DNA of 64,000 bases, taken from NCBI GenBank assembly GCA_963691815.1, contig OY829667.1:23262587-23326586 (forward strand). Direction: 5' to 3'. Position 1 is the stretch's first letter. Each line of letters begins with the position of its first letter. The position numbers and the translations under genes were made by a program. A model generated the notes under the pieces. That model saw only the letters and a list, made by a program, of their open reading frames with translations, was not told the DNA's origin and did no database searches. Positions 1-11,580 of this stretch are shown in pieces. The stretch is from Echiichthys vipera (taxonomy: Eukaryota > Chordata > Actinopteri > Perciformes > Trachinidae).

Positions 1-129
1 TTCAACCGTTTTTAGTCGTTTTGTAATGTTTTTGTGGTGTTTTCGTCTGTTTTTTGGTCGTTTCCTCGCGTTTTGTAGTGCTTTCATCCATTTTTAGTCG
101 TTTCATAATGTTTTTGTGGAGTTTTGCGT

Positions 130-1199
130 CTGTTTTTAGTCGTTTTGTCACGTTTTAGTGGTGTTTTCATCGGTTTTTAGTCGTTTTGTCATATTTCTGT
201 GGAGTTTTACGTCTGTTTTTAGTTGTTTCGTCATGTTGTGGTGTTTTCGTCTGTTTTTGGTCGTTTTGTCACCTTTTTGTGGTGCTTTCACCCGTTTTTA
301 GTCATTTTGTAATGTTTTTGTGGTGTTTTCGTCTGTTTTTTGGTCGTTTTGTCATGTTCCTTTGGAGTTTTGCGTCTGTTTTTAGTCGTTTCATCATATT
401 TTTGTGGTTTTATCATCTGTTTTTAGTCGTTTTATCACGTTTTTGTGGTGTTTTCATCTGTTTTTAGTCATTTTTGTAATGTTTTTGTGATGTTTTCATC
501 CGTTTTAAGTCGTTTTGTAATGTTTTTGTGGTGTTTTCGTCTGTTTTTTGGTTCTTTCGTTGCGTTTCGTGGTGTTTTCATCTGCTTTTAGTCGTTTCGT
601 CATGTTTCTGTTGAGTTTTGCGTCTGTTTTGAGGTGTTTTGTCATGTTCTTGTGGTGTTTTTGTCTGTTTTTAGTCGTTTTATCACGTTTTAGTGGTGTT
701 TTCATCTGTTTTTAGTCGTTTTGTCATATTTCTGTGGAGTTTTACGTCTGTTTTTAGTTGTTTTGTCATGTTGTGGTGTTTTCGTCTGTTTTTGGTCGTT
801 TTGTCACCTTTTTGTGGTGCATTCACCCGTTTTTAGTCATTTTGTAATGTTTTTGTGGTGTTTTTGTCTGTTTTTTGGTCGTTTTGTCATGGTCCTTTGG
901 AGTTTTGCGTCTGTTTTTAGTCGTTTCATCATATTTTTGTGGTTTTATCATCTGTTTTTAGTCGTTTTATCACGTTTTTGTGGTGTTTTCATCTCTTTTT
1001 AGTCATTTTTGTAAGGTTTTTGTGATGTTTTCATCCGTTTTAAGTCGTTTTGTAATGTTTTTGTGGTGTTTTCGTCTGTTTTTTGGTCCTTTCATTGCGT
1101 TTCGTGGTGTTTTCATCTGTTTTTAGTCGTTTCGTCATGTTTCTGTAGAGTTTTGCGTCTGTTTTGAGGTGTTTTGTCATGTTCTTGTGGTGTTTTTGT
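130..1199 (+). repeat. 535-bp tandem duplication (13 monomers), two copies
   Basis: Positions about 130-664 and 665-1199 match at an offset of 535 bp. Landmarks in both copies are the ATATTTCTGTGGAGTTTTACG monomer region (186 and 721), the shortened GTCATGTTGTGGTG join (about 231 and 766), CACCCG (about 289 and 824), and the TCGTTGCG/TCATTGCGTTTCG stretch (about 547 and 1082). A few single-base differences separate them, for example CTTTCACCC versus CATTCACCC. The same block is found again near 24199, 34860 and 40006, so it is an old module duplicated locally here. Confidence 0.85.
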
Positions 1200-2746
1200 C
1201 TGTTTTTAGTCGTTTCATCACGTTTTTGTTGTGTTTTCATCTGTTTTTAGTCGTTTCATCATGTTTTTGTGGAGTTTTGCGTCTGTTTTTAGTCGATTTA
1301 TCATGTTTTAGTGGTGTTTTCATCTGTTTTTAGTCGTTTTGTCATATTTCTGTGGAGTTTTGCGTCTGTTTTTAGTCGTTTTATCATGTTTTTGTGGTGT
1401 TTTCATCTGTTTTTAATCGTTTCATCATGTTTTTGTGGTGTTTTTGTGTGTTTGTAGTCGTTTCATCACGTTTTTGTGGTGTTTTCATCTGTTTTTAGTC
1501 GTTTCATCATGTTTTTGTGGAGTTTTAAGTCTGTTTTTAGTTGTTTTGTCATGTTGTGGTGTTTTCGTCTGTTTTTGGTCGTTTTGTCACCTTTTTGTGG
1601 TGCTTTCACCCGTTTTTAGTCGTTTTGTAATGTTTTTGTGGTGTTTTCGTCTGTTTTTTGTTGGTTTCCTCGCGTTTTGTGGTGCTTTCATCCGTTTTTT
1701 GGTCGTTTCATAATGTTTTTGCGTCTGTTTTTAGACGTTTTGTCACGTTTTAGTGGTGTTTTCATCTGTTTTTAGTCGTTTTGTCATATTTCTGTGGAGT
1801 TTTGCGTCTGTTTTTAGTCGTTTTATCATGTTTTTGTGGTGTTTTCATCTGTTTTTAGTCGTTTCATCATGTTTTTGTGGTGTTTTTGTCTGTTTTTAGT
1901 TTTTTCATCACGTTTTTGCGGTGTTTTCATCTGTTTTTAATCGTTTTTGTCATGTTATTGTGGTGTTTTCATCCGTTTTTTGTCGTTTTTTCGTATTTTT
2001 GTGGTGTTTTCGTCTGTTGTTAGTCGTTTCATCACGTTTTTGTGGTGTTTTCATCTGTTTTTAGTCGTTTCATCATGTTTTTGTGGTGTTTTTGTCTGTT
2101 TTTAGTTTTTTCATCACGTTTTTGTGGTGTTTTCATCTATTTTTAGTCATTTCATCATGTTTTTGTGGAGCTTTGCGTCTGTTTTTAGCTGTTTTGTCAT
2201 GTTCTTGTGGTGTTTTCGTCTGTTTTTAGTCGTTTTGTCACTTTTTTGTGGTGCTTTTGTCCGTTTTTAGTCGTTTTTGTCACGTTTTTGTTTTTTTTTC
2301 ATCTGTTTTTAGTCGTTTCATCATATTTTGGTGGAGTTTTGCGTCTGTTTTATAGTCGTTTTGTCACGTTTTTGTGGTGTTTTCATCTGTTTTAAGTCGG
2401 TTCATCACGTTTTTGTGGTGTTTTCATCTGTTTTTAATCGTTTTGTCACGTTTTAGTGGTGTTTTCATCTGTTTTTAGTCATTTTGTCACGTTTTTGTTG
2501 TGTTTTCATCTATTTTAAGTCGGTTCATCACGTTTTTGTGGTGTTTTTGTATGTTTTTAGTCATTTCATCAAGTTTCGGTCGTGTTTTCCTCTGTTTTTA
2601 GTTGTTTTGTCATGTTTTTTGTTTTTTTTTAGTTTCATCATGTTTTTCCGGTGTTTTCATCTGTTTTTAATCGTTTTTGTCATGTTATTGTGGTGTTTTC
2701 ATCCTTTTTTTGTCGTTTTTTCGTATTTTTGTGGTGTTTTCGTCTG

Positions 2747-2787
2747 TTTTTAGTCGTTTCATCACGTTTTTGTGGTGTTTTCATCTG
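2747..2787 (+). repeat. Exemplar canonical 41-bp monomer (type 1)
   Basis: A clean copy of the commonest form: T5-AGTCG, TTTCATCACG, T5-GTGGTG, TTTTCATCTG. T-tracts begin at monomer positions 1, 11, 21 and 32, so they recur about once per helical turn. The first half (20 bp) and second half (21 bp) align to each other: both open with T5 and close with a TTT-C-(G/A)-TC...G motif. Because 41 is not divisible by 3, the reading frame rotates from one monomer to the next. The TTTTTAG junction therefore gives a TAG stop in one of every three monomers. Confidence 0.95.
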
Positions 2788-3187
2788 TTTTTAGTCGTTC
2801 AATATTGTTTTTGTGGAGTTTTGCGTGTGTTTTTAGTTGTTTTGTCATGTTTTTGTGGAGCTTTGCGTCTGTTTTTAATCATTTCATCACATCGTCTGTT
2901 TTTTGTTCGTTTCCTCGCGTTTTGTGGTGCTTTCATCCGTTTTTAGTCGTTTCATAATGTTTTTGTGGAGTTTTGCGTCTGTTTTTAGTCGTTTTTTCAC
3001 ATTTTAGTGGTGTTTTCATCTGTTTTTAGTCGTTTTGTCATATTTCTGTGGAGTTTTGCGTCTGTTTTTAGTCGTTTTATCATGTTTTTGCGGTGTTTTC
3101 ATCTGTTTTTAGTCGTTTCATCATGTTTTTGTGGTGTTTTTGTCTGTTTTTAGTTTTTTCATCACGTTTTTGTGGTGTTTTCATCTG

Positions 3188-3229
3188 TTTTTAGTCGTTT
3201 CATCATGTTTTTGTGGAGTTTTGCGTCTG
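3188..3229 (+). repeat. Exemplar 42-bp monomer (type 2, GTGGAG/GCG form)
   Basis: The second common monomer class. The third block reads GTGGAG instead of GTGGTG and the fourth reads TTTTGCGTCTG, one base longer. The two changes almost always travel together, so this is a subfamily and not independent mutation. At 42 bp it equals four helical turns and keeps the reading frame. Runs rich in this class therefore carry longer spurious reading frames. Confidence 0.9.
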
Positions 3230-3840
3230 TTTTTAGTTGTTTTGTCATGATCTTGTGGTGTTTTTGTCTGTTTTTAGTCGTTTTGTCACCTTTTTGTGGT
3301 GCTTTTATCCGTTTTTAGTCATTTACATCACGTTTTTGTGGTGTTTTCATCTGTTTTTAGTCGTTCAATTTTGTTTTTGTGGAGTTTTGCGTGTGTTTTT
3401 AGTTGTTTTGTCATGTTTTTGTGGAGCTTTGCGTCTGTTTTTAATCATTTCATCACATTTTCTTGGAATTTTGCATGTGTTTTTGGTCGTTTCATCACGT
3501 TTTTGTGGTGTTTTCATCTGTTTTTAGTCGTTTTTGTCACCTTTTTGCGGTGTTTTCATCTATTTTTAGTCATTTTTGTCATGTTTTTGTGTTGTTTTCA
3601 TCTGTTTCTAATCGTTTCGTCATGTTTTTGTGGTGTTTTCATCTGTTTTTAGTCGTTTTGTAATGTTTTTGTGGTATTTTCGTCTGTTTTTTGGACGTTT
3701 TTTCGTGTTTTGTGGTGTTTTCATCTGTTTTTAGTCGTTTCATTATGTTTTTGTGGAGTTTTGCGTCTGTTTTTAGTCGTTTCATCACGTTTTTGTGGTG
3801 TTTTCGTCTGTTTTTAATCGTTTTGTCACGTTTTTGTGGT

Positions 3841-5581
3841 GTTTTCATCCGTTTTTAGTCGTTTCGTCATGTTTCTGTGGAGATTTGCGTCTGTTTTTAG
3901 TCTTTTTGTCATGTTCTTGTGGTGTTTTTGTCCGTTTTTAGTCATTTCATCATGTTTTTGTGGTGTTTTCATCTGTTTTTAGTCGTTACATCATGTTTTT
4001 GTGGAGTTTTGCGTCTGTTTTTAGTTGTTTTGTTATGTTCTTAAATTTTTTCGTCTGTTTTTAGTCGTTTTTGTCACGTTTTTGTCACGTTTTTGTGATT
4101 TTTTTTTTATCTGGCTTTAGTCGTTTCATCATGTTTGTGTGGAGTCTTGCGTCTGTTTTTAGTCGTTTTGCATTGTTTTATGGAGCTTTGGGTGTGTTTT
4201 TAGTCGTTTCATAATGTTTTTGTGGAGTTTTCATCTGTTTTTAGTCGTTTCATCACCTTTTTTTCGTGGTGTTTCGATCTTTTTTCAGTCGTTTTGTAAT
4301 GTTTTTGTGGTGTTTTCATCCGTTTTTAGCTGTTTGTCATGTTTTTGTCGTGTTTTCGTCTTGTTTTAGTCGTTCCATCACGTTTTTGTGGTGTTTTCAT
4401 CTGTTTTTAGTCGTTTCATAATGTTTTTGTGGTGTTTTGCGTCTGTTTTTAGTAGTTTTCTCAGGTTTCTGTTGTGTTGCCTGTTTTTAATCGTTTTGTC
4501 ACGCTTTAGTGGTGTTTTCATCTGTTTTTAGTCGTTTTGTCATGTTTCTGTGGAGTTTTGCGTCTGTTTTTAGTCGTTTCATCATGTTTTTGTGGAGTTT
4601 TGCGTGTGTTTTAAGTCGTTTCATCAAGTTTTTGTTGAGTTTTGCATCAGTTTTTAGTTGTTTCATCTCGGTTTTGTGGCGTTTTCATCTGTTTTAAGTG
4701 GTTTCATCACGTTTTTGTGGTGTTTTCATCTGTTTATAGTTGTTTTATCAAGTTTTTGTGGTGTTTTCATCTGTTTCTAGTCCTTTTTTTCATGTTTTTG
4801 TGGTGTTTTCATCTGTTTTAAGTCGTTTCATCATATATGTGGTGTTTTCGTCTGTGGTTAGTAGTTTCATCACGCTTTTGTGGTGTTTTCGTCTGTTTTT
4901 AGTCGTTTTGTCATGTTTTAGTGGTGTTTTGCCTCTGTTTTAAGTCGTTTCATCACATATTTGTGGTGTTTTCGTCGGTTTTTAGTTGTTTTATCATATA
5001 TTTGTGGTGTTTTGATCTTTGGTTGGTCGTTTTGTCACGTTTTTGTGGTGTTTTCATCCATTTTTAGTCTTTTTTTCATGTTTTTGTGGTGTTTTCGTCT
5101 GTTTTTAGTTGTTTCATCACGTATTTGTGGTGTTATCATCTGTTTTTAGTCGTTTCATAATGTTTTTGTGGAGTTTTGCGTCTGTTTTTAGTCGGTTTGT
5201 CATGATTTTGTGGAGTTTTGGTCTGTTTTTAGTCGTTTTGTCAGGTTTTTTGGTGTTTTCATCTGTTTTTAGTTGTTTCATCACATTTTAGTGGAGTTTT
5301 GCGTCAGTTTTTAGTCGTTTTGCATTGTTTTATGGAGCTTTGCGTCTGTTTTTAGTCGTTTTGTCATGTTTTTGTGGTGTTTTCATCCGTTTTTAGTCGT
5401 TTTGTCATGTTTTTGTGGGTTTTTCGTCTGTTTTTAGTCGTTTCATCAAGTTTTTGTGGTGTTTTCATCTGATTTTAATTGTTTCATAATGTTTTTGTGG
5501 AGTTTTGCGGCTTTTTTTAGTCGTTTTCTCATTTTTTAGTGGTGTTGCCTGTTTTTAATCGTTATGTCACGTTTTAGTGGT
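3841..5581 (+). repeat. 1.74-kb duplicated block, copy 1
   Basis: The first of two adjacent copies. It starts at the GAGATTTGCG monomer and contains the GTTTGTGTGGAGTCTTGCG monomer, a TTTATGGAGC monomer, the 38-bp short monomer at 4446 and the CATATATGTGGTG monomer near 4830. Alignment to copy 2 runs at offsets of 1741, then 1780, then 1740 bp. Copy 2 therefore gained about one monomer (near 5790-5840) and lost one (near 6866). The block is also the ancestor-like form of the middle part of higher-order repeat B (32.7-34.2 kb). Confidence 0.85.
4446..4483 (+). repeat. Exemplar 38-bp short monomer (TTTTCTCAGG/GTTGCCTG form)
   Basis: A diagnostic shortened monomer: TTTTTAGTAG, TTTTCTCAGG, then a T-rich block ending GTTGCCTG in place of TTTTCATCTG, 38 bp in total. 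Related GTTGCCTG monomers recur near 5541, 6257, 7281, 30953, 34169, 39321, 44219, 48834, 51343, 52148, 53190, 53878, 54642 and 61793. This makes it a useful landmark for tracing duplicated blocks. Confidence 0.85.
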
Positions 5582-7321
5582 GTTTTCATCCGTTTTTAGT
5601 CGTTTCGTCATGTTTCTGTGGAGATTTGCGTCTGTTTTTATTCTTTTTGTCATGTTCTTGTGGTGTTTTTGTCCGTTTTTAGTCATTTCATCATGTTTTT
5701 GTGGTGTTTTCATCTGTTTTTAGTCGTTACATCATGTTTTTGTGGAGTTTTGCGTCTGTTTTTAGTTGTTTTGTTATGTTCTTAAAGTGTTTTCGTCTGT
5801 TTTTAGTCGTTTAGTCACCTTTTTGTGGAGCTTTCATCCGTTTTTAGTCGTTTTTGTTACGTTTTTGTCACGTTTTTGTGATTTTTTCATCTGTCTTTAG
5901 TCGTTTCATCATGTTTGTGTGGTGTCTTGCGTCAGTTTTTAGTCGTTTTGCATTGTTTTATGGAGCTTTGGGTCTGTTTTTAGTCGTTTCATAATGTTTT
6001 TGTGGAGTTTTCATCTGTTTTTAGTCGTTTCATCACCTTTTTTTCGTGGTGTTTTGATCTTTTTTCAGTCGTTTTGTCATGTTTTTGTGGTGTTTTCATC
6101 CGTTTTTAGCTGTTTGTCATGTTTTTGTCGTGTTTTCGTCTGGTTTTAGTCGTTCCATCACGTTTTTATGGTGTTTTCTTCTGTTTTTAGTCGTTTCATA
6201 ATGTTTTTGTGGTGTTTTGCGTCTGTTCTTAGTAGTTTTCTCAGGTTTTTGTGGTGTTGCCTGTTTTTAATCGTTTTGTCACGCTTTATTGGTGTTTTCA
6301 TCTGTTTTTAGTCGTTTTGTCATGTTTCTGTGGAGTTTTGCGTCTGTTTTTAGTCGTTTCATCATGTTTTTGTGGAGTTTTGCGTGTGTTTTTAGTCGTT
6401 TCATCACGTTTTTGTTGAGTTTTGCATCTGTTTTTAGTTGTTTCATCAGGGTTTTGTGGCGTTTTCATCTGTTTTAAGTGGTTTCATCACGTTTTTGTGG
6501 TGTTTTCATCTGTTTATTGTTGTTTTATCACGTTTTTGTGGTGTTTTCATCTGTTTCTAGTACTTTTTTTCATGTTTTTGTGGTGTTTTCATCTGTTTTA
6601 AGTCGTTTCATCATATATGTGGTGTTTTCGTCTGTGGTTAGTAGTTTCATCACGTTTTTGTGGTGTTTTTGTCTGTTTTTAATCGTTGTGTCATGTTTTT
6701 GTGGTGTTTTGCCTCTGTTTTAAGTCGTTTCATCACATATTTGTGGTGTTTTCGTCGGTTTTTAGTTGTTTTGTCATATATTTGTGGTGTTTTGATCTTT
6801 GGTTGGTCGTTTTGCCACGTTTTTGTGGTGTTTTCATCCATTTTTAGTCTTTTTTTCATGTTTTTGTGGTGTTATCATCTGTTTTTAGTCGTTTCATAAT
6901 GTTTTTGTGGAGTTTTGATTCTGTTTTAAGTCGGTTTGTCGTGATTTTGTGGAGTTTTGGTCTGTTTTTAGTCGTTTTGTCAGGTTTTTTGGTGTTTTCA
7001 TCTGTTTTTAGTTGTTTCATCACATTTTAGAGGAGTGTTGCGTCTGTTTTTAGTCGTTTTGCATTGTTTAATGGAGCTTTGCGTCTGTTTATAGTCGTTT
7101 TGTCATGTTTTTGTGGTGTTTTCATCCGTTTTTAGTCGTTTTGTCATGTTTTTGTGGGTTTTTCGTCTGTTTTTAGTCGTTTCATCAAGTTTTTGTGGTG
7201 TTTTCATCTGATTTTAATCGTTTCATAATGTTTTTGTGGAGTTTTGCGTCTTTTTTTAGTCTTTTTCTCATTTTTTTATTGGTGTTGCCTGTTTTTAATC
7301 GTTATGTCACGTTTTAGTGGT
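5582..7321 (+). repeat. 1.74-kb duplicated block, copy 2
   Basis: The second copy of the block at 3841-5581. It keeps the same landmark monomers: GAGATTTGCG at about 5620, the TTTATGGAGC monomer at about 5957, the short TTTTCTCAGG monomer near 6235 and CATATATGTGG near 6613. One extra monomer (GTCGTTTAGTCACC, near 5805) and one missing monomer near 6866 distinguish it. The extra monomer is also present near 29733, 32905 and 38051. The version carried into repeat B is therefore the copy 2 type. Confidence 0.8.
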
Positions 7322-8416
7322 GTTTTCATCTGTTTTTAGTCGTTTTGTAATGTTTCTGTGGAGTTTTGCGTCTGTTTTTAGGTGTTTCATCATGTTTTTG
7401 TGGAGTTTTGCATCTGTTTTTAGTCGTTTCATCATGTTTTTGTGGATTTTTGCGTCTGTTTTTGGTCGTTTCATCACGTTTTTGTGGTGTTTACGTCTGT
7501 TTTTAGTTGTTTTATCATATTTTTGTGGTGTTTTCATCCGTTTTTAGTCATTTTTGTCATGTTTTTGTGGTGTTTTCATCTGTTTTAAGTCGTTTCATAA
7601 CGTATTTGTGGTGTTTTCGTCTGTTTTTAGTCGTTTCATCACGTTTTTGTTGGTGTTTTCGTCTGTTTTTAGTCGTTTTGTCACGTTTTAGTGGTATTTT
7701 AAACAGTTTTTAGTCGTTTTGTCATGTTTCTTCGGAATTTTTCGTCTATTTTTAGTCGTTTCATCACGTTTTTTGTGGTGTTTTCATCTGTTTTAAGTCG
7801 TTTCATAACATATTTGTGGTGTTTTCGTCCGATTTTAGTCGTTTCATCACGTTTTTGTGGTGTTTTCATCTGTTTTTAGTCATTTTTGTCATGTTTTTGT
7901 GGTGTTTTAATCTGTTATAAGTCGTTTCATAACGTATTTGCGGTGTCTTGCGTCTGTTTTTAGTCGTTTCATCATGTTTTTGTGGTGTGTTTCGTCTGTT
8001 TATAGTTGTTTTATCACGTTTTTGTGGTGTTTTCATCCGTTTTTAGTCATTTTTGTCACATTTTTGTGGTGTTTTCATCTGTTTTTAGTCGTTTTATCAC
8101 GTTTTTGTGGTGTGTTTCGTCTGTTTTTAGTTGTCTTATCATGTTTTGTGGTGTTTTAATCTGTTTTTAGAAGTTCCATCACGTTTTTGCGCAGTTTATA
8201 TCTGTTTTTAGTCATTTTTGTCCCGTTTTTGTGGTGTTTTCATTTGTTTTTAGTCGTTTTAACACGTTTTTGTGGTGTGTTTCGTCTGTTTTTAGTTGTC
8301 TTATCACGTTTTGTGGTGTTTTCATCTGTTTTTAGTCGTTTTGTCATGTGTTTGTTGTGTTTTTCGTCTGTTTTAAGTCGTTTCATCACATATTTGTGGT
8401 GTTTTCATCTGTTTTT
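7322..8416 (+). repeat. Transition block between the 1.74-kb duplication and repeat A
   Basis: Satellite monomers in the same order as 44.25-45.23 kb (offset 36,936 bp near 7317 and 36,894 bp from 7938 to 8187). It contains the TTTAAA monomer at 7666-7706, a TTTAATCTGTTATAAG monomer near 7907, the TTGCGGTGTCTTGCG join near 7938, and GTTTTTGCGCAGTTTATATC near 8181. All of these recur at the matching place after 44.7 kb. No gene-like content. Confidence 0.75.
7666..7706 (+). repeat. Exemplar TTTAAA-bearing monomer (rare A-containing marker)
   Basis: A monomer in which the third block is TTTTAGTGGT and the fourth is ATTTTAAACAG, giving a TTTAAA hexamer (DraI recognition sequence) at 7698-7703 in an array otherwise poor in A-runs. 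The same AAACAG or AAACCG form recurs in higher-order repeat A and near 31370, 34592, 39738, 44593, 52695 and 56130. A related AATCAG/AATGAG form without TTTAAA replaces it in most places after 45 kb. Confidence 0.85.
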
Positions 8417-9743
8417 AGTCGTTTTATCACGTTTTTGTGGTGTTTTGATATGTTTTTAGTTGTTTTGTCATTTTATTTTGGTGTTTTCATTAGTTTTTAG
8501 TCGATTCATCACGTTTTTGTTGAGTTTTGCATCTGTTTTTAGTTGTTTCATCACATATTTGTGGTGTTTTCATCTGTTTTTAGTCATTTCATCACGTTTT
8601 TGTGGAGTTTTGCGTCTGTTTATAGTCGTTTTGTTACGTTTTAGTTGTGTTTTCATCTGTTTTTAGTCGTTTTGTCATATTTCAGTGGAGTTTTGCATCT
8701 GTTTTTAGTCGATTTATCATGTTTTTGTGGTGTTTTCATCTGTTTTTAGTCGTTTTGTCATGTTTTTGTGGAGTTTTGCACGTGTTTTCAGTTGTTTCAT
8801 CATGTTTTGTGGAGTTTTGCGTCTGTTTTTAGTCGTTTCATTACGTTTTGTGGTGTTTTCGTCTGTTTTTAGTTGTTTTATCATATTTTTGTGGTGTTTT
8901 GATCTTTTTTTGGTCGTTTTGTCACGTTTTTGTGTTTTTTTCATCTGTTTTTAGTCGTTTTTGTCACCTTTTTGTGGTGCTTCATCTACTTTTAGTAATT
9001 TTTGTCACGTTTTTTTGTGGTGTTTTCATCAGTTTTTAGTCGTTTTTTCATGTTTTTGTGGGGTTTTTTTGTCTGTTTTTAGTCGTTTCATCACGTATTT
9101 GTGGTGTTTTCATCTGTTTTTAGTCGTTTCATAATGTTTTTGTGGAGTTTTGCGTCTGTTTTTAGTCGTTTTGTCATGTTTTTGTGGAGTCTTGGTCTGT
9201 TTTTAGTCGTTTTGTCAGGTTTTTTTGGTGTTTTCATCTGTTTTTAGTCGTTTCATCACGTTTTTGTTGAGTTTTGCATCTGTTTTTAGTTGTTTCATCA
9301 CGTTTTTGTGGTGTTTGCCTATGTTTTTAGTTGTTTTGTCATGTTTTTGTGGTGTTTTCATTTGTTTTTAGTCGTTTTGTCATGTTTTTGTGGAGTTTTG
9401 CATCTGTATTCAGTCGTTTCATCATGTTTTGTGGTGTTTTCGTCTGTTTTTAGTCGTTTTGTCAAGTTTTAGTGGTATTTTAAACAGTTTTTAGTCGTTT
9501 CGTCATGTTTCTGTGGAATTTGTCGTCTGTTGTTAGTCGTTTCATCACGTTTTTGTGGTGTTTTCGTCTGTTTTTAGTCGTTTTGCCATGTTTTTGTGGT
9601 GTATTGCGTCTGTTTTAAGTCGTTTCATCTCATATTTGTGGTGTTTTCGTCTGTTTTTAGTCGTTTCATCACGTTTTTGTGGTGTTTTCATCTGTTTTTA
9701 GTTGTTTTGTCACGTTTTTGTGTTTTTTTCGTCTGTTTTTAGT

Positions 9744-11123
9744 CGTTTCATCTCATATTTGTGGTGTTTTCGTCTGTTTTTAAACGTTTCATCACGTTTT
9801 TGTGGTGTTTTTATATGTTTTTAGTTGTTTTGTCATGTTTTTGTGGTGTTTTCATTTGTTTTTAGTCGTTTTGTCATGTTTTTGTGGAGATTTGCGTCTG
9901 TTTTAAGTCGTTTTGTCACATTTTTGTGGTGTTTTCATCTGTTTCAAGTGGTTTCATCACGTTTTTGTGGTGTTTTCATCTGTTTTTAGTCTTTTTTGCG
10001 GTGTCTTGCGTCTGTTTTTAGTCGTTTCATCACGTTTTTGTGGTGTGTTTTGTCTGTTTATAGTTGTTTTATCACGTTTTTGTGGTGTTTTCATCCGTCT
10101 TTAGTCATTTTTGTCACGTTTTTGTGGTGTTTTCATCTGTTTTTAGTCGTTTCATAATGTTTTTGTGGAGTTTTGCGTCTGTTTTTAGTCGTTTTGTCAT
10201 GTTTTTGTGGAGTCTTGGTCTGTTTGTAGTCGTTTTGTCAGGTTTTTTTGGTGTTTTCATCTGTTTTTAGTCTTTTCACCACATTTTTGTTGAGTTTTTC
10301 CTCTTTTTTTAGTAGTTTCATCACGGTTTAGTGGTGTTTTTGTCTGTTTTTAGTCGTTTTATCACGTTTTTGTGGTGTTTTCATCTGTTTTTAGTCGTTT
10401 CATCACGTTTTTGTGGTGTGTTTTGTCTGCTTTTAGTTGTCTTATCACGTTTTGTGGTGTTTTCATCTGTTTAATCGTTTCATCACGTTTTTGTGGTGTT
10501 TTCATCTGTTTTTAGTCATTTTTGTCATGTATTTGTGGTGTTTTCATCTGTTTTAAGTCGTTTCATAACGCATTTGTGGTGTTTTCGTCTGATTTTAGTC
10601 GTTTCATCACGTTTTTGTTGGTGTTTTCGTCTGTTTTTAGTCGTTTTGTCACGTTTTAGTGGTATTTTAAACCGTTTTTAGTCGTTTTGTCATGTTTCTG
10701 TGGAATATTTTGTCTGTTTTTAGTCGTTTTGCCATATTTTTGTTGTGTTTTGCGTCTGTTTTTAGTCGTTTCATCACGTTTTTGTTGTGTTTCGTCTTTT
10801 TTTAGTTGTCTTATCACGTTTTGTGGTGTTTTGATCTGTTTTCAGTCGTTTCATCACGTTTTTGTGGTGTTTTCATCTGTTTTTAGTCATTTTTGTCAAG
10901 TATTTGTGGTGTTTTCATCTGTTTTAAGTCGTTTCATAACGTATTTGTGGTGTTTTCGTCTGATTTTAGTCGTTTCATCACGTTTTTGTTGGTGTTTTCG
11001 TCTGTTTTGTCACGTTTTAGTGGTATTTTAAACAGTTTTTAGTCGTTTTGTCATGTTTCTGTGGAATTTTTCATCTTTTTTTAGTCGTTTCATCACGTTT
11101 TTGTGGTGTTTTCGTCTGTTTTT
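9744..11123 (+). repeat. Sub-block B1 of repeat A, copy 1
   Basis: A 1,380-bp segment that opens with TTTCATCTCATATTTGTGG and TTTTTAAACG monomers. It occurs twice in each repeat A unit (here and at 11581-12960). Equivalent pairs are 14288-15667 with 16125-17504, and 18832-20211 with the truncated 20669 to about 21640. The base at 10736 (A here, G in B2) keeps its copy-specific state at 15280/17117 and is A at 19824. The B duplication therefore preceded the amplification of the 4,544-bp unit. Confidence 0.88.
9983..10014 (+). repeat. Exemplar 32-bp truncated monomer (TTTTTTGCGGTG form)
   Basis: A monomer with an internal deletion. TTTTTAGTC runs straight into TTTTTTGCGGTG and then TCTTGCGTCTG, 32 bp in all. 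It appears to join a first block to a third block and lose the second. It is reused as a unit together with its downstream neighbours (a GTGGTGTGTTT monomer and a GTTTATAGTTG monomer), for example near 11840, 14540, 47810, 50320, 57650, 58725, 60040 and 61185. The deletion therefore happened before these block duplications. Confidence 0.85.
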
Positions 11124-11580
11124 AGTCGTTTTGCCATGTTTTTGTGGTGTTTTGCGTCTGTTTTTAGTCGTTTCATCACGTGTTTGTGGTGTTTTCATCC
11201 GTGTTTAGTTGTTTTTATAATGTTTTTGTGGAGTTTTGCAACTGTTTTTAGTCGTTTTGTCATGTTTTTGTGGTGTTATCTGTTTTTAAACGTTTTGTCA
11301 CGTTTTAGTGGTGTTTTCATCTGTTTTCAGTCGTTTTGTCATGTTCCTTTTGAGTTTTGCGTCTGTTTTTAATCTTTTTCTCACGTTTTTGTGGTGTCTT
11401 GCTTCTGTTTTTAGTCGTTTCATCACGTTCTTTGGTGTGTTTCATCTGTTTTTAGTTGTTTTATCACGTTTTTGTGGTGTTTTCATCTGTTTTTAGTCGT
11501 TTCATCACGTTTTTGTGGTGTGTTTTGTCTGTTTATAGTTGTTTTATCACGTTTTTGTGGTGTTTTCATCCGTCTTTAGT
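11124..11580 (+). repeat. Sub-block C of repeat A, copy 1
   Basis: A 457-bp spacer between B1 and B2, repeated at 15668-16124 and 20212-20668. All three copies share derived-looking changes: GCAACTG near 11239, TTTTTAAACG near 11283 and TTCCTTTTGAG near 11344. A fourth relative near 21744-22133 instead has GCGTCTG, TTTTTAATCG and TTCCTTTGGAG. This indicates that the three spacers were copied together and the fourth was not. Confidence 0.85.

Larger units (their letters stand above)
1200..3840 (+). repeat. Mosaic satellite block, older relative of 24.9-29.1 kb
   Basis: Monomers here are in the same order as near 24996-26160 and 27793-29110. The offset changes from 23,561 bp (near 1435) to 23,364 bp (2207-2484), which implies about 197 bp extra in this copy. 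From 3237 the order matches the start of higher-order repeat B (32074, 37220, 42366). Distinctive landmarks are the TTTCATCAAGTTTCGGTCG monomer near 2560, the GTTCAATATTG monomer near 2800 and the TTTTCTTGGAATTTTGC monomer near 3457. No non-satellite sequence is present. Confidence 0.8.

Noticed and set aside
7307..7537. Minus-strand Lys/Thr/Asn-rich reading frames beginning with ATG (here and near 505, 8717, 13261, 30976, 34199, 39345 and others)
   Set aside because: They are the reverse complement of the same monomers. Lys/Asn/Thr richness follows from A-rich composition, and repeats of the peptide mirror the DNA repeat. They resemble low-complexity basic proteins only by composition.
9805..9825. 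Yeast-type replication origin consensus in the TTTTTATATGTTTTTAG stretches
   Set aside because: The match to the 11-bp core fails at central positions, and T-rich sequence gives many near-matches by chance.
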